This document shows, one piece after another, positions 53,520 to 62,179 of a stretch of 64,000 bases of DNA. The DNA is from Lysobacterales bacterium (GTDB lineage: Bacteria > Pseudomonadota > Gammaproteobacteria > Xanthomonadales > Rhodanobacteraceae), in the NCBI GenBank assembly GCA_002632325.1, contig NSJK01000005.1:62001-126000 (forward strand), in the 5' to 3' direction. The notes below the pieces were generated by a model, which saw nothing but the letters and a program-made list of their open reading frames with translations, did no database searches and was not told where the DNA came from. The stretch's first letter is position 1, and each line of letters starts with the position of its first letter. The position numbers were made by a program, and so were the translations under genes.

Positions 53520-55548
53520 AGCCCACGGCCTTCAAGAGTTGTTGCAAGGTTTTTTCCACAACGTCGAGCGATTGCTCGCTGGCCTGCAACTGCGCGATTG
53601 CATCCTTCACCTCCACCCTCGGCTCCGGCTCAAAGGTATCCACATAGCGCGGAATGTTCAGGTTGAATTCGTTCTCGTCGATCTCGTCGATGCCCACCAC
53701 GCGCGCGTGCTTGAGCAGTTCATCGGCGTCGCCGTAGAGCGCGCCCAGTTCCTGCCCCACGGCATCCACGTCGCGGCGGTCGTCCTCGGCGCGACGGCGG
53801 GCCTCGGCGATCTTCTCGTCGCGCTCGGCCACCTTCGCCGCCGCCTTGTCGCGCTGGGCTTGCAGCTTGGCCAGCGCGGCCTCGGCTTTGTCCTTGGCGG
53901 TCTTGGCGCTGATCTTCGGCAGTTCGGCCTGTTTGTCGGCCAGCTCCGCATCGAGCTTGGCCAGCCGCGCCGCCGCGTCCGCGTACTCGGCTTGCAGGCG
54001 TTCCACCTCGTCGCGCTCGCAGGCAGCAATCTGCTCGCGAATGCGGCCGCTGTGTCGGGCGACGAGTTTGGGCACTTTCACCGCGTCGCCATAGGCCTGC
54101 ACATGCACCAGGATGCGCATCACGTCCTGCGGGCGCAGCTCGTTCTGGTTGGACAGTTCTCGAAAATGGCGCGCGGCATAGACCAGCAGCACCTTGTCGT
54201 GCCGTTCCCTCGGGCGCTGCTTGCGCAAGATCAACAGGCAGGCGGGCACGCCGGCGCCGTAGAACACATTGAGCGGCAGCGAGATCACCGCGTCGATCAG
54301 GCGCGATTGCAGCAGGGCCTTGCGGATCAAGTGCTCGTCGTCGGCCTTGCGGCGTTTGATCTTGGGGTTGCCGTCGTCGTCGAATTCGCCGGTTTCTTCC
54401 TCCACCTCCGGCTGGCCGCGAAACAGCACGCCCTGCGGGCAGACGATGCCGGCGCGCCCCTGGTCGTTCAGCGAGGCGAGGATGTGCAGGATGAAAGCGT
54501 AATCGCCATAACCGGCGGGCGGGGCCTTGAACGGCGTGCCGCGACCGAAGCGGCCGTAGGCGTCCTTGAAGCCTTCCTTGCCGAAGATTTCCTTCTTGAG
54601 CTTGTCCTTCTTCTTCTTGTCGTCCGTCTGCTGCTCGGGCTTGAGCCACCAGAACTCGTCGGAGAACGGGAAATTGGCCAGCACCAGCGAGAACTTGCGC
54701 ACATGGCCGGCGTCGGCCTTGAAGGCCGGGTCGGTGATGGTGGAAACGCCGGCCGCGATGGTGGCCTCCAGCCCGTGCAGCACGGAATTGATCTTGCCGA
54801 TGGCGGCGTTGCCCCAGTTCATTTCCTGCCCGAAGAACCGGGCGGCGCTGGCGTGGTGGCCGTGCTCGCGCAGAAAGGTGGCCGAGTGCACCAGCATGCC
54901 GCCACTGCCGCAGGTGGGGTCGTAAATCTGGTCGCCGGGCTGTGGCTCGAGGATGCGCACCAGGGTGTCCACGACTTCGGGCGGGGTGAAGAACTCGCCC
55001 GCCTTGGCGCCGGCGTCGTCGGCGAACTGCTTGATGAGGTACTCGTAGGCGTGCCCCAGCACGTCCGGCGGCACGCTGGCGTTGGAGAGATCGTGCACGT
55101 TGAAGTGCTGGATCAGCGCATGCACCACTTCGTTGGGGATCAGCGGCTTGCCGCTGCCGTCCGGCGCGGGCTGCGCCCAGTCCACGGTGAACACGCCGCG
55201 CAACTCGTCGTTGGCGTTGGAGACGGCGCGCATTGCCGCGGTGAGCATTTCGCCAAGCTGGGTGGATGCGGCGATCACGTCGCCCCAGCGGCTGCCTTCC
55301 GGGATCGCATAGCGGTGTTCGCCACGCGCACGGAACACGGCTTTTTCCTTGTCGCTGAACTGGCGGTTTTGCTGCTTTTCCTGCTCGGCGATGGCCTCGT
55401 CGGCCTCGTTTTCCCACTGGTCGCACAGGCGCTTGTAGAACATCAGCGACAGGATGTAGTTCTTGTAGTCCTGCCCGGCGGTCTTGCCGCGCAGGATGTT
55501 GGCTGCGCCCCAGAGGTGGGTTTCGAGTTGTTGTTGGGTCAGTCTCAT
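53503..55548 (-). CDS. hsdM: Type I restriction-modification DNA methyltransferase subunit M
   Basis: 681 residues, longer than EcoKI-type HsdM (about 530). The N-terminal helical domain is typical (LTQQQLETHLWGAANILRGKTAGQDYKNYILSLMFYKRLCDQWE). Motif I is DPTCGSGGMLVHS (about 225) and motif IV is LANFPFSDEFWWLKP, NFPF in place of NPPF/Y. A long charged coiled coil (about 505-620) is inserted near the C-terminus and explains the extra length. It methylates adenine in the HsdS target. The ATG overlaps the upstream ATPase stop (ATGA). Confidence 0.94.
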   Translation of the reverse strand: MRLTQQQLETHLWGAANILRGKTAGQDYKNYILSLMFYKRLCDQWENEADEAIAEQEKQQNRQFSDKEKAVFRARGEHRYAIPEGSRWGDVIAASTQLGEMLTAAMRAVSNANDELRGVFTVDWAQPAPDGSGKPLIPNEVVHALIQHFNVHDLSNASVPPDVLGHAYEYLIKQFADDAGAKAGEFFTPPEVVDTLVRILEPQPGDQIYDPTCGSGGMLVHSATFLREHGHHASAARFFGQEMNWGNAAIGKINSVLHGLEATIAAGVSTITDPAFKADAGHVRKFSLVLANFPFSDEFWWLKPEQQTDDKKKKDKLKKEIFGKEGFKDAYGRFGRGTPFKAPPAGYGDYAFILHILASLNDQGRAGIVCPQGVLFRGQPEVEEETGEFDDDGNPKIKRRKADDEHLIRKALLQSRLIDAVISLPLNVFYGAGVPACLLILRKQRPRERHDKVLLVYAARHFRELSNQNELRPQDVMRILVHVQAYGDAVKVPKLVARHSGRIREQIAACERDEVERLQAEYADAAARLAKLDAELADKQAELPKISAKTAKDKAEAALAKLQAQRDKAAAKVAERDEKIAEARRRAEDDRRDVDAVGQELGALYGDADELLKHARVVGIDEIDENEFNLNIPRYVDTFEPEPRVEVKDAIAQLQASEQSLDVVEKTLQQLLKAVGYDFTT

Positions 55549-56984
55549 TGTTGTTCCGGAGTCAGTTCCGACTCGCCCATCCAGTAACACAGCAGCGGTG
55601 CCGGGACGCGCAAGATTCGAGTGGTGGTGTCGGGCAGGTCGGCAATCACGCCGAAGTCGTCCAGCGATTTGGTGACCACGTAGCCGCGATCAATGGATTT
55701 CTGTTGGCAGAGTTCGAGCAATCCCTTGAGGTCGCGCAGGCCGGTGTGCTGGGCGCGGTATTTCACCTCGAAGGGGATGATCTGCCCACCGACTTCGGCG
55801 ACGAGATCGACTTCTCTGTCCTTCTTGCCGCGCCAATAGGTGAAGCGCACGTTCTGCGCGTAGTAGCGGGCGAACAGGTGCTTGAACACGGCGGTTTCCG
55901 TTGCCACGCCCAGGGCGGTGGGGTCTTCGAGAATCGCCTTGCCTTTGAGCATCACCGCCGGTGCGATGGCGGCATCGGCCAGATAGATCTTGAAGCGGGC
56001 ACGTAGCACGTCCTTGCCGTAGCCGAAGGGCGGCAGGCGGTAGATGAGGTGCGTCGCCTCCAGCAGTTCGATGAAGTTCTGCGCCGTCGGCCGCTTCACC
56101 TCCAGATTGGCGCAGAGGTCGACCATGTCGAGCAGGCCGCCATCGTGCATGCACAGGTAGAGGAAGGTGTGCTCCAGGTCCAGCACGCGGCGCACGCCGA
56201 ACAGTGCGGTCATGTCGCGCTTCAACACCTTGTCGATAATGTCCTCGCGCAGCAGGCGCTGGGCCTGCGTGATGCTGTCTACTTGGGCCGACTGCGGAAA
56301 ACCGCCGCGGACCAGGTACTCATGGAAATGCCCGACGTAGGGCGCGGCCGCCTCCGTGACACGATAGAAATCGGACTGCGGCCAATCGAACAGATCGCGC
56401 AAGGACTTGAGACGAGGCAGTGCCGGCAGCGATAGATTCTTGATCTGGAGATATTCGTAGAACGAGAGCGTCGTCAGACGGATAGTGTGCCAGCGGCCGA
56501 CACCGGACTCTTGGCCGACCTCGACCAAGGGCATGGCCGAGCCGGTGAAGGCAATGCGCCGATCCTTGCGGAAATCCACCTGATGCTTGACCCAGGTACC
56601 CCAGTCGCGAATGAACTGGGCTTCGTCGAGGAACAGATACTCCGGCCCATCGGCCTTCGGTTCGCGCTCGCGCCAAGCTTCGAGCACGGCATCGATGCCG
56701 GCGAGTTTGAGGATCGGATGGTCGAACGTGGCGTAGAGGATGTTGGCTGGCGGCACGCCTTCGCGCAGAAGCGCGTCGGCCGCCTGCAGCATCAAGGTGG
56801 TTTTGCCGATCTGCCGTGCGCCTGACAGTAGGACGGCACGCGGCGCGGGGGGATTGGTCAGCCAACCGTGCAGTTCCCGAAAAGCCGCACGCCGCCATTT
56901 CGGCAGGTCGGCAATGGCCTCATCCCGCCACCAGGGGTTGAACTGGGACAGGACAGCGACAAGCTCCTCTTTTGATACCCTCAT
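55545..56984 (-). CDS. AAA ATPase with DUF4143 domain, coupled to hsdM
   Basis: 479 residues. The N-terminal AAA_14 P-loop domain has Walker A LLSGARQIGKTTLMLQ (about 50) and Walker B YLFLDEAQFIRDW (about 115), with SGVGRWHTIRLTTLSFYEYLQI as the sensor region. The C-terminal DUF4143 part (about 330-450) contains a PD-(D/E)xK-like pattern REVDLVAEVGGQIIPFEVKYR. The stop overlaps the hsdM ATG by 4 nt, so it leads the restriction operon. DUF4143 ATPases are frequent in mobile regions, but a place at the head of hsdMSR is not the usual set. ATG at 56984 chosen; TTG at 56993 is in frame. Confidence 0.87.
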   Translation of the reverse strand: MRVSKEELVAVLSQFNPWWRDEAIADLPKWRRAAFRELHGWLTNPPAPRAVLLSGARQIGKTTLMLQAADALLREGVPPANILYATFDHPILKLAGIDAVLEAWREREPKADGPEYLFLDEAQFIRDWGTWVKHQVDFRKDRRIAFTGSAMPLVEVGQESGVGRWHTIRLTTLSFYEYLQIKNLSLPALPRLKSLRDLFDWPQSDFYRVTEAAAPYVGHFHEYLVRGGFPQSAQVDSITQAQRLLREDIIDKVLKRDMTALFGVRRVLDLEHTFLYLCMHDGGLLDMVDLCANLEVKRPTAQNFIELLEATHLIYRLPPFGYGKDVLRARFKIYLADAAIAPAVMLKGKAILEDPTALGVATETAVFKHLFARYYAQNVRFTYWRGKKDREVDLVAEVGGQIIPFEVKYRAQHTGLRDLKGLLELCQQKSIDRGYVVTKSLDDFGVIADLPDTTTRILRVPAPLLCYWMGESELTPEQQ

Positions 56985-57020
56985 GGCCGTCAATCTAACA
57001 ATAATAGAACCTCAATGCAA

Positions 57021-57131
57021 CTACACATTAACAAAATACCATTTACTACCAAGGTAGCGCGTTTTTCGGGCTGATTTTTGGTACTCCTTTGGCAGGAATA
57101 GCTTGGCTTCCTGATCGAACAGCGCGTTCAT
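57021..57131 (-). pseudogene. Possible C-terminal remnant of an unrecognised gene
   Basis: A 36-codon minus-strand reading frame, starting MNALFDQEAKLFLPKEYQ and ending in WYFVNV, lies between the island ATPase and the truncated Mur-ligase copy. Its lysine-rich composition looks protein-like and unlike a shadow frame. The open frame continues a little further upstream but runs into the Mur-ligase copy. I do not recognise the family. Confidence 0.3.
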
Positions 57132-57164
57132 GTGCTTGTCGTCAATCACATCACGTAGCCCACG

Positions 57165-57977
57165 ATGACCGTCACGCAGACCGCCCTCGATGTCCAGCTC
57201 CCGCTGGCCTGGTTCGCACTCGATGCCAACGCACCGCTGCTGGTCGATCATCGCGCACGCGAAGGGCTCACGTGCGGCGTGCGCGACGGCCATCTCATGC
57301 TCGAACAGGACGCAGCCAGCGAGGATCTGGGCGCGATCACCGCGATGCCGCTGAGCCTCGGCGGCAGCGCGCACTACAACGTCGCCAACATCGCCGCTGC
57401 GGTGATCGCTGCGCACGTGCTTGGCGTGAAGGCCACACAGATGCGTGCGGTGCTCGCACGCTTCGGCGCCGATCCACGCGACAACCCGGGCCGCTTGCAG
57501 AGCCTTGATCTGGGCGGCGTGCGCGTATTGGTCGACTATGCGCACAACCCGGACGGCCTGCGCGGCCTGCTGCAACTGGCCAAACCCGCTGCGGGCGAAC
57601 GCCTCGCCCTGCTGCTCGGGCAAGCCGGCAACCGCGAGGACGGAGAGATCCGTGAACTCGCGGGCGTCGCCGCCGAGTTTGCGCCCGATCGCATCGTGCT
57701 CAAGGACATGAGCGGCATGCTGCGCGGACGCACAGTCGGCGAAGTGCCCGCGCTGCTGCGTGAGGAACTGCTGCGCCGCGGACTGCGCGATGAAAAGCTC
57801 GTCACCTGCCTCGACGAATACACCGCCGTGCGCACCCTGCTCGCCTGGGCACGCCCAGGTGATACCCTGGTCCTGCCGATCCACGGCAAGCTCGAACGAC
57901 CCAAGGTCGACGCCCTGCTCGCGGCGATGCAGGCGCAAGGCTGGACCCCAGGCGCACCGCTGCCCGTGCCTGGCTGA
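57165..57977 (+). pseudogene. 5'-truncated copy of the Mur-ligase-type cyanophycin gene
   Basis: 270 codons from the first ATG; similarity to the gene at 44052-45830 begins near 57185. It covers only the C-terminal part of the Mur-ligase region (PLAWFALDANAPLL to the end) and lacks the P-loop and central domain, so it cannot be an active ligase. The last 14 codons differ from the complete copy (ending APLPVPG rather than DALPEPA). The frame is undamaged, so truncation was probably recent, caused by arrival of the island at its left. Confidence 0.88.
57185..57936 (+). repeat. Right copy of 0.75-kb direct repeat
   Basis: Counterpart of 45038-45789 at an offset of 12,147 nt. The 473 bp at 57387-57859 are identical to the left copy; flanking parts diverge on both sides. 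The pair brackets the accessory island of about 11.3 kb. Confidence 0.92.
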
Positions 57978-58128
57978 GCCGCATCTCGCACGTGGCGCAG
58001 CCGACGAACCCCACGGTACGCTTGAGCACGTTGTCTGCTGTCCACGCCCGCGTGTCGCTCGGCCAATCGCAGCCGTGAAACTCCTGCACCGCGTATTTCG
58101 TGGCGCGGATTTCTCAAGGAGCACGCCC

Positions 58129-58569
58129 ATGTCGATCCATCGGTTTCGACACCTGCTGACATCCGCTCTCGCCATGATTTGCCTCATCGCGGTCGCACCG
58201 AGTCCGAGCAAGGCAGACGACGCCCTGGCCCGCAGCGAGTGCATGCAACGCTGGGGAGGCATCTGGAGTCCGCAGAACGCGAAGTGCGAGCTTGAAACGG
58301 GCACCAGGACCGCATGCGAACAGCGCGGCGGGAAAATGGCGCAGGCCGGCAGGATGGGAAGATTCCGCTGCATCGCGTCCTACGCCGATGGCGGCCAACC
58401 ATGCACCGATTCAGGTCAATGCAAGGGCAAGTGCCTCTTCATGGGCGACGAACAAGAACGCCCCTTGCCGCAACCCGTCGTCGGACAGTGCAGCAGGAAC
58501 GACAACCCGTTCGGCTGCTTCATCGAAGTCAGGGACGGGAAATTGCTCGCTGGCCTGTGCGTCGATTGA
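58129..58569 (+). CDS. Secreted cysteine-rich small protein, family not recognised
   Basis: 146 residues. A signal peptide (about 1-29; LLTSALAMICLIAVAPSPSKA) is followed by a mature chain of about 117 residues with 10 cysteines, enough for five disulfides, in spaced pairs such as PCTDSGQCKGKC and GQCSRNDNPFGC. AAGGAG lies 7 nt before the ATG, supporting this start. It is probably periplasmic or exported. It stands alone between the truncated Mur-ligase copy and the HigBA pair. No function can be assigned. Confidence 0.72.
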   Translation: MSIHRFRHLLTSALAMICLIAVAPSPSKADDALARSECMQRWGGIWSPQNAKCELETGTRTACEQRGGKMAQAGRMGRFRCIASYADGGQPCTDSGQCKGKCLFMGDEQERPLPQPVVGQCSRNDNPFGCFIEVRDGKLLAGLCVD

Positions 58570-58686
58570 CGCATCGAGCGGCAAGCACAAGCGGCATGTG
58601 TTCATCGGTCCCATTGCGCGCGATGCCCCATGCTCGTGCATGGAGCCCGGCGCGCAAGCACGCGGGATGACCTTGCCTTGCCTGTC

Positions 58687-58703
58687 GTATAGCTACGCTA
58701 TAC
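58687..58703. promoter_or_regulatory. HigBA operator/promoter palindrome
   Basis: GTATAGC-TAC-GCTATAC, a perfect 7-bp inverted repeat with 3-nt centre, ends 9 nt before the higB ATG. HigA proteins repress their operons through such short palindromes, which overlap the -10 region (TATAC). Confidence 0.7.
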
Positions 58704-58712
58704 ACTGCCAGC

Positions 58713-58990
58713 ATGATCCGAACCTTCCGGCATAAGGGCATCGAAACCTTTTCCGCACTGGCAAGACTTCGGGCATACAAGCCAAACACGCCACGCGCCT
58801 GCGCCTGCAACTGGCACGTCTGAACGCATCGAGCACCCCGCGCGACATGGCCGCGCCCGGTTGGAAGCTGCACCCGCTGCACGGCAGGCTTGCCGACCAT
58901 TGGGCTGTATGGGTTAGCGGCAACTGGCGCTTGACCTTCACCTTCGAGAATGGCGACGCGGTACTTGTGGACTATCAGGACTATCACTAG
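58713..58990 (+). pseudogene. higB: HigB-family (RelE-like) toxin with a frameshift
   Basis: The frame starts MIRTFRHKGIETF, a typical HigB N-terminus, then meets a stop after 37 codons. Shifting frame at the TTTT run (58749-58752), as if one T were missing, restores the family sequence: AKHATRLRLQLARLN, MAAPGWKLHPLHG, HWAVWVSGNWRLTFTFE and VLVDYQDYH, ending at TAG 58988-58990 (about 92 residues). The toxin is therefore probably inactive, unless the gap is a sequencing error or a slippage site. HigB cuts mRNA on ribosomes. Confidence 0.85.
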
Positions 58991-59000
58991 GGCAAACATC

Positions 59001-59288
59001 ATGGCCACCATGCACAATCCCCCGCACCCAGGCGAAGTGCTGCGCGAATGGCTGACCGAAATCACCGTGACCGAAGCGGCGAACCGGTTGGGCGTGACGC
59101 GCGTTGCGTTGTCGCGCGTGTTGAACGGTTCCGCCGCTGTCAGCGCAGACATGGACTTGCGGCTATCGAAGGCCTTGGGCACGACCCCCGGAAGCTGGTA
59201 TGCCATGCAAGCCGACTATGACTTGTGGCAAGCGCAGCGCCGGTTCCGCGCAAAAGTACTCCCGATTGGCCGACACACGCACGCATGA
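59001..59288 (+). CDS. higA: HigA-family antitoxin
   Basis: 95 residues. MHNPPHPGEVLREWL is the typical HigA start, and the HTH EAANRLGVTRVALSRVLNG (about 29-47) binds the operator. The C-terminal ALGTTPGSWYAMQADYDLWQA is also characteristic. The gene is intact although its toxin partner is frameshifted; it starts 10 nt after the higB end. It can still act as a repressor at the palindrome upstream. Confidence 0.93.
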   Translation: MATMHNPPHPGEVLREWLTEITVTEAANRLGVTRVALSRVLNGSAAVSADMDLRLSKALGTTPGSWYAMQADYDLWQAQRRFRAKVLPIGRHTHA

Positions 59289-59588
59289 CCGAGCACCGCG
59301 CCCAGGGCTGATCCCCGAACACCCCTCAGCTTCCCCGGCTGGCGCGGGGGGCACGCATCGGGCGGAGGCGTTGCAAAGTCTGCGGAAGTCTGCGCTCGAA
59401 ACCGCACGTTCCCGCACGCGCAGATTATTTTCCCGACGAGGGGAATCAAACGGCCGCGACACCCGGCAACCGGCGGGCATCGCGCACCGGAAGAGCGCGA
59501 ACCTGGAACGAATGGGGACTGAACGGGGACTGGCGCGAAGTTTCCAGCCGGCGATGCGCCAGCCTGAAATGCAGGTGATTGATTCAAA
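59289..59588. other. Intergenic stretch with short direct repeats
   Basis: 300 bp between higA and tRNA-Lys. Open frames on both strands have no ribosome site and no known motif. Two short duplications are visible: AAGTCTGCG twice in tandem near 59377-59397, and GGGGACTG twice near 59514-59531. This side faces the tRNA 3' end, a common integration point, but no integrase or second tRNA end was seen. Confidence 0.5.
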
Positions 59589-59663
59589 TGGTGGGCCGTG
59601 ATGGGATCGAACCATCGACCAATGGATTAAAAGTCCACTGCTCTACCGCTGAGCTAACGGCCC
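59589..59663 (-). tRNA. tRNA-Lys (anticodon UUU)
   Basis: 75 nt on the minus strand. The acceptor stem GGGCCGT pairs with ACGGCCC, followed by discriminator A and an encoded CCA. The D-arm is GCTCAGCGGTAGAGC, the anticodon loop CTTTTAA gives anticodon TTT, and the T-arm contains GGTTCGATCC. It follows queC in the tol-pal-que block. Confidence 0.97.
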
Positions 59664-59708
59664 GTCTTCAGACAATAACGCTGTCGCGCGCAGCGCGACG
59701 ATCACTCC

Positions 59709-59808
59709 CCCTCTCCCGCCTGCGGGAGAGGGCACGGGGTGAGGGCCGGAAGCGCAAAGCCCAAACACCGCGAACAACCATTTCCCCTCTCCCGCTCGCC
59801 GGAGAGGG
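59709..59808. repeat. Pair of REP-like palindromes
   Basis: Two hairpins of one family: CCCTCTCCCGC-CT-GCGGGAGAGGG (59709-59732, 11-bp stem) and CCCTCTCC-N8-GGAGAGGG (59785-59808). Extragenic CCCTCTCCC palindromes of this type are widespread in Xanthomonadales genomes. The pair sits between tRNA-Lys and queC, where it could cap transcripts. Confidence 0.8.
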
Positions 59809-59876
59809 CAGATCCCGCGATCGAACCGCACGCATCGTGGGGAAACGGGGTCGCGCAGTTTACCTGCGCAAGCGTC

Positions 59877-60560
59877 TCAGCGGTAGCGCGTGGGATCGGC
59901 CACGCCGGCGGCGCGGAAGCCTTCGGCGCGCAGGTGGCAGGCATCGCAATGCGCGCAGGCGCGGCCTTGTGCATCGGCCTGGTAGCACGACACCGTGGTC
60001 GAGAAATCCACACCCAGACGCAGACCTTCGCGCACGATGTCGGCCTTGCTCATGGCCATCAGCGGCGCCTGCACTCGGATGCGTGCGCCTTCGACGCCGG
60101 CCTTGGTGGCGAGATTGGCGAGCGCATCGAAGGCGGCGATGAACTCGGGTCGGCAGTCGGGATAGCCCGAATAGTCGACCGCGTTCACGCCGCACCAGAT
60201 CTCGCGCGCGCCCAGCACCTCGGCCCAGCCCAATGCAATCGACAGCATGATCGTGTTGCGTGCAGGCACGTAGGTGATCGGAATGCCCGTACCACCTTCG
60301 TCCGGCACATCGATGTCGGCGGTGAGCGCCGATCCACCGATGCTGCGCAGGTCGACCTGCACGAGCTTGTGTTCGATCGCGCCCAGATCAGCCGCGACAC
60401 GGCGTGCGGCGGCGAGTTCGGAAGCATGGCGTTGACCATAGTCGACACCGAGCGCATGGCAGACCAGGCCGCGTTCGCGCGCAAGCGCCAGCGTGACTGC
60501 TGAATCCATGCCGCCCGAAACGAGGACGACGGCGTGTTGTGGCGTGGTTGCGGGCGTCAT
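59877..60560 (-). CDS. queC: 7-cyano-7-deazaguanine synthase
   Basis: 227 residues. The ATP-pyrophosphatase loop [17 protein letters not shown] (about 12-28) and the C-terminal zinc motif [20 protein letters not shown] (four Cys) mark QueC, which converts 7-carboxy-7-deazaguanine to preQ0 in queuosine synthesis. Its ATG lies directly after the queE stop, so the two steps are coupled. I chose the ATG at 60560; the longer frame upstream is antisense to queE. Confidence 0.96.
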   Translation of the reverse strand: MTPATTPQHAVVLVSGGMDSAVTLALARERGLVCHALGVDYGQRHASELAAARRVAADLGAIEHKLVQVDLRSIGGSALTADIDVPDEGGTGIPITYVPARNTIMLSIALGWAEVLGAREIWCGVNAVDYSGYPDCRPEFIAAFDALANLATKAGVEGARIRVQAPLMAMSKADIVREGLRLGVDFSTTVSCYQADAQGRACAHCDACHLRAEGFRAAGVADPTRYR

Positions 60561-60561
60561 C

Positions 60562-61269
60562 TCAGTGTCCGGGCACATCGCCCCACAGCAGCTTGTGCAG
60601 TTGCATCTGGAAGCGCACCGGCAGGTGGTCGTCGAGGATCCACTGCGCAAGCTCGCGCGGCGCGAGTGCGCCATGCACAGGCGAGAACAGCACTTGGCAG
60701 CGCCCATCGAGCGCGTGCTCGCGCAGACGCGCAACCGCCCAGTCGTAGTCGCCGCGATTGGCGATCACGATCTTGATCTGGTCATGCGGCAGCAGGTGTT
60801 CGAGGTTGCTCCACAGATTGCGTGCGACCTCGCCCGAACCGGGCGCCTTGAGATCGACCACCTTGCGCACGCGCGCATCGACCGCTGACACATCGAGCGC
60901 ACCGGAGGTCTCGAGCGAGACTTCGTAACCGGCATCGCACAGCCGCGCCAGCAACTGCAGGCAGCGCTTCTGCGCGAGCGGCTCGCCGCCGGTCACGCAG
61001 ACATGACGCACGCGCTGGCTGGCAACCTCGTCGATGATCGAGTCGATCGTGCGCCAGGCACCGCCGTGGAAGGAATAGCTCGTGTCGCACCAGGTGCAAC
61101 GCAGCGGGCAGCCGGTGAGACGCACGAAGACCGTTGGCCAACCGATCGAATCGGCTTCGCCCTGCAGCGAATGGAAGATCTCGGTGATGCGCAGGCGCGG
61201 CGTCGCCGCAGCCTCGTCACGTTCATCGGGGCTGCCGTCGGCGACGGAAGTGGCCGCGGCGCTCACCAT
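60562..61269 (-). CDS. queE: 7-carboxy-7-deazaguanine synthase (radical SAM)
   Basis: 235 residues. The iron-sulfur motif [10 protein letters not shown] (CxxxCxxC, about 50) and GGEPLAQ near residue 92 are typical of QueE, which contracts 6-carboxy-tetrahydropterin to 7-carboxy-7-deazaguanine. The [27 protein letters not shown] lead-in is diagnostic. It lies 10 nt after cpoB and 1 nt before queC. I chose the ATG at 61269. Confidence 0.95.
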   Translation of the reverse strand: MVSAAATSVADGSPDERDEAAATPRLRITEIFHSLQGEADSIGWPTVFVRLTGCPLRCTWCDTSYSFHGGAWRTIDSIIDEVASQRVRHVCVTGGEPLAQKRCLQLLARLCDAGYEVSLETSGALDVSAVDARVRKVVDLKAPGSGEVARNLWSNLEHLLPHDQIKIVIANRGDYDWAVARLREHALDGRCQVLFSPVHGALAPRELAQWILDDHLPVRFQMQLHKLLWGDVPGH

Positions 61270-61279
61270 GGCGAAATGC

Positions 61280-62173
61280 TCAGTGAGCCGCGTCGACCGC
61301 CAGCGCACGCAGGCGACCCTGCGCGAGACGGGCAACGGTGGTGTCGGGGTATTTCTGCGTCACCTGGGTGAGCGTGCCGCGCGCCGCATCGAACTGCTTG
61401 AGCTCGTATTGGCTGTAGCCGAGCTTGAGCAGGGCGTCGGGCGCCTTCTGGCTCTGCGGAAAACGCGTGAGCAGGGTCTGGAATGACTCCAGTGCGATCG
61501 GGTAATTCTGCGTTGCGTAGTAGGACTCGCCGAGCCAGTAGTACGCGTTGGCGGCGAGGTCGCTCGCAGGATACTGATCGATGAAGCTCTGGAAGCGGCG
61601 TGCGGATTCGGCGTAACGGCCATCCTTGAGCGCGCTGAAGGCTTCGTTGTAGCTCGACGATTCGGCAGCCGGATCGGCCGGCGCTACGGGTGCAGCGGCT
61701 GGCGCAGCATCGGCGGCGGGGGCGGCGCTGCCGGCATCGCGGTCGGCTGCCGTCAGGGTGTCATTACCTGCCTTGGGCGCACTCGCCGCAGTACCGGCGC
61801 CACCCAATTGGACATCGGGCAAGGGTTCATTCGTCCTGGTCGGCTGTGCGGCCGCAGGTGCGCTCCCGGGCGCACGGCCTTCAAGCCGGCCCAGCCGGGA
61901 ATCCAGATCGAGATACTGCTGCTGATTGCGCTGCTGGGCCTGATCGAGTGCGTGCTGCAATTCCTCGACCTTGCCCTGCAGAGTCTGCACCTGCGATTGC
62001 AGTTCGCTGATCTGGTTGACCCGATCGACCGAGCCGCCCTGCGCGGGATTGGCCTGCGCTTCGAGCCGGGCGACGCGCTCGGACAAGGACAGCCGATCTT
62101 GCGCTGCCGCAGGCATGACAACGGCAGCCGCGAGGGCTGCCGTTGCAATCAGCGCGTGAAACTTGAACGTCAT
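61280..62173 (-). CDS. cpoB: Cell division coordinator CpoB (YbgF), Tol-Pal associated
   Basis: 297 residues. A signal peptide (cut near AAAQ, residue 25), then an N-terminal coiled coil that trimerises (about 30-95; SLSERVARLEAQ, VNQISELQSQVQTLQGKVEELQHALDQAQQRNQQQ), an Ala/Pro-rich linker, and three TPR units (about 175-290; YNEAFSALKDGRYAESARRFQSFI and repeats). CpoB coordinates peptidoglycan synthesis with Tol-driven outer-membrane constriction. It lies 6 nt downstream of pal. Confidence 0.94.
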   Translation of the reverse strand: MTFKFHALIATAALAAAVVMPAAAQDRLSLSERVARLEAQANPAQGGSVDRVNQISELQSQVQTLQGKVEELQHALDQAQQRNQQQYLDLDSRLGRLEGRAPGSAPAAAQPTRTNEPLPDVQLGGAGTAASAPKAGNDTLTAADRDAGSAAPAADAAPAAAPVAPADPAAESSSYNEAFSALKDGRYAESARRFQSFIDQYPASDLAANAYYWLGESYYATQNYPIALESFQTLLTRFPQSQKAPDALLKLGYSQYELKQFDAARGTLTQVTQKYPDTTVARLAQGRLRALAVDAAH

Positions 62174-62179
62174 GCCGGC

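Noticed and set aside
59589..59663. tRNA-Lys as the integration site of the 46-57 kb island
   Set aside because: No second copy of the tRNA 3' end was seen near either island edge, no integrase is present, and the island is instead bracketed by Mur-ligase repeats.
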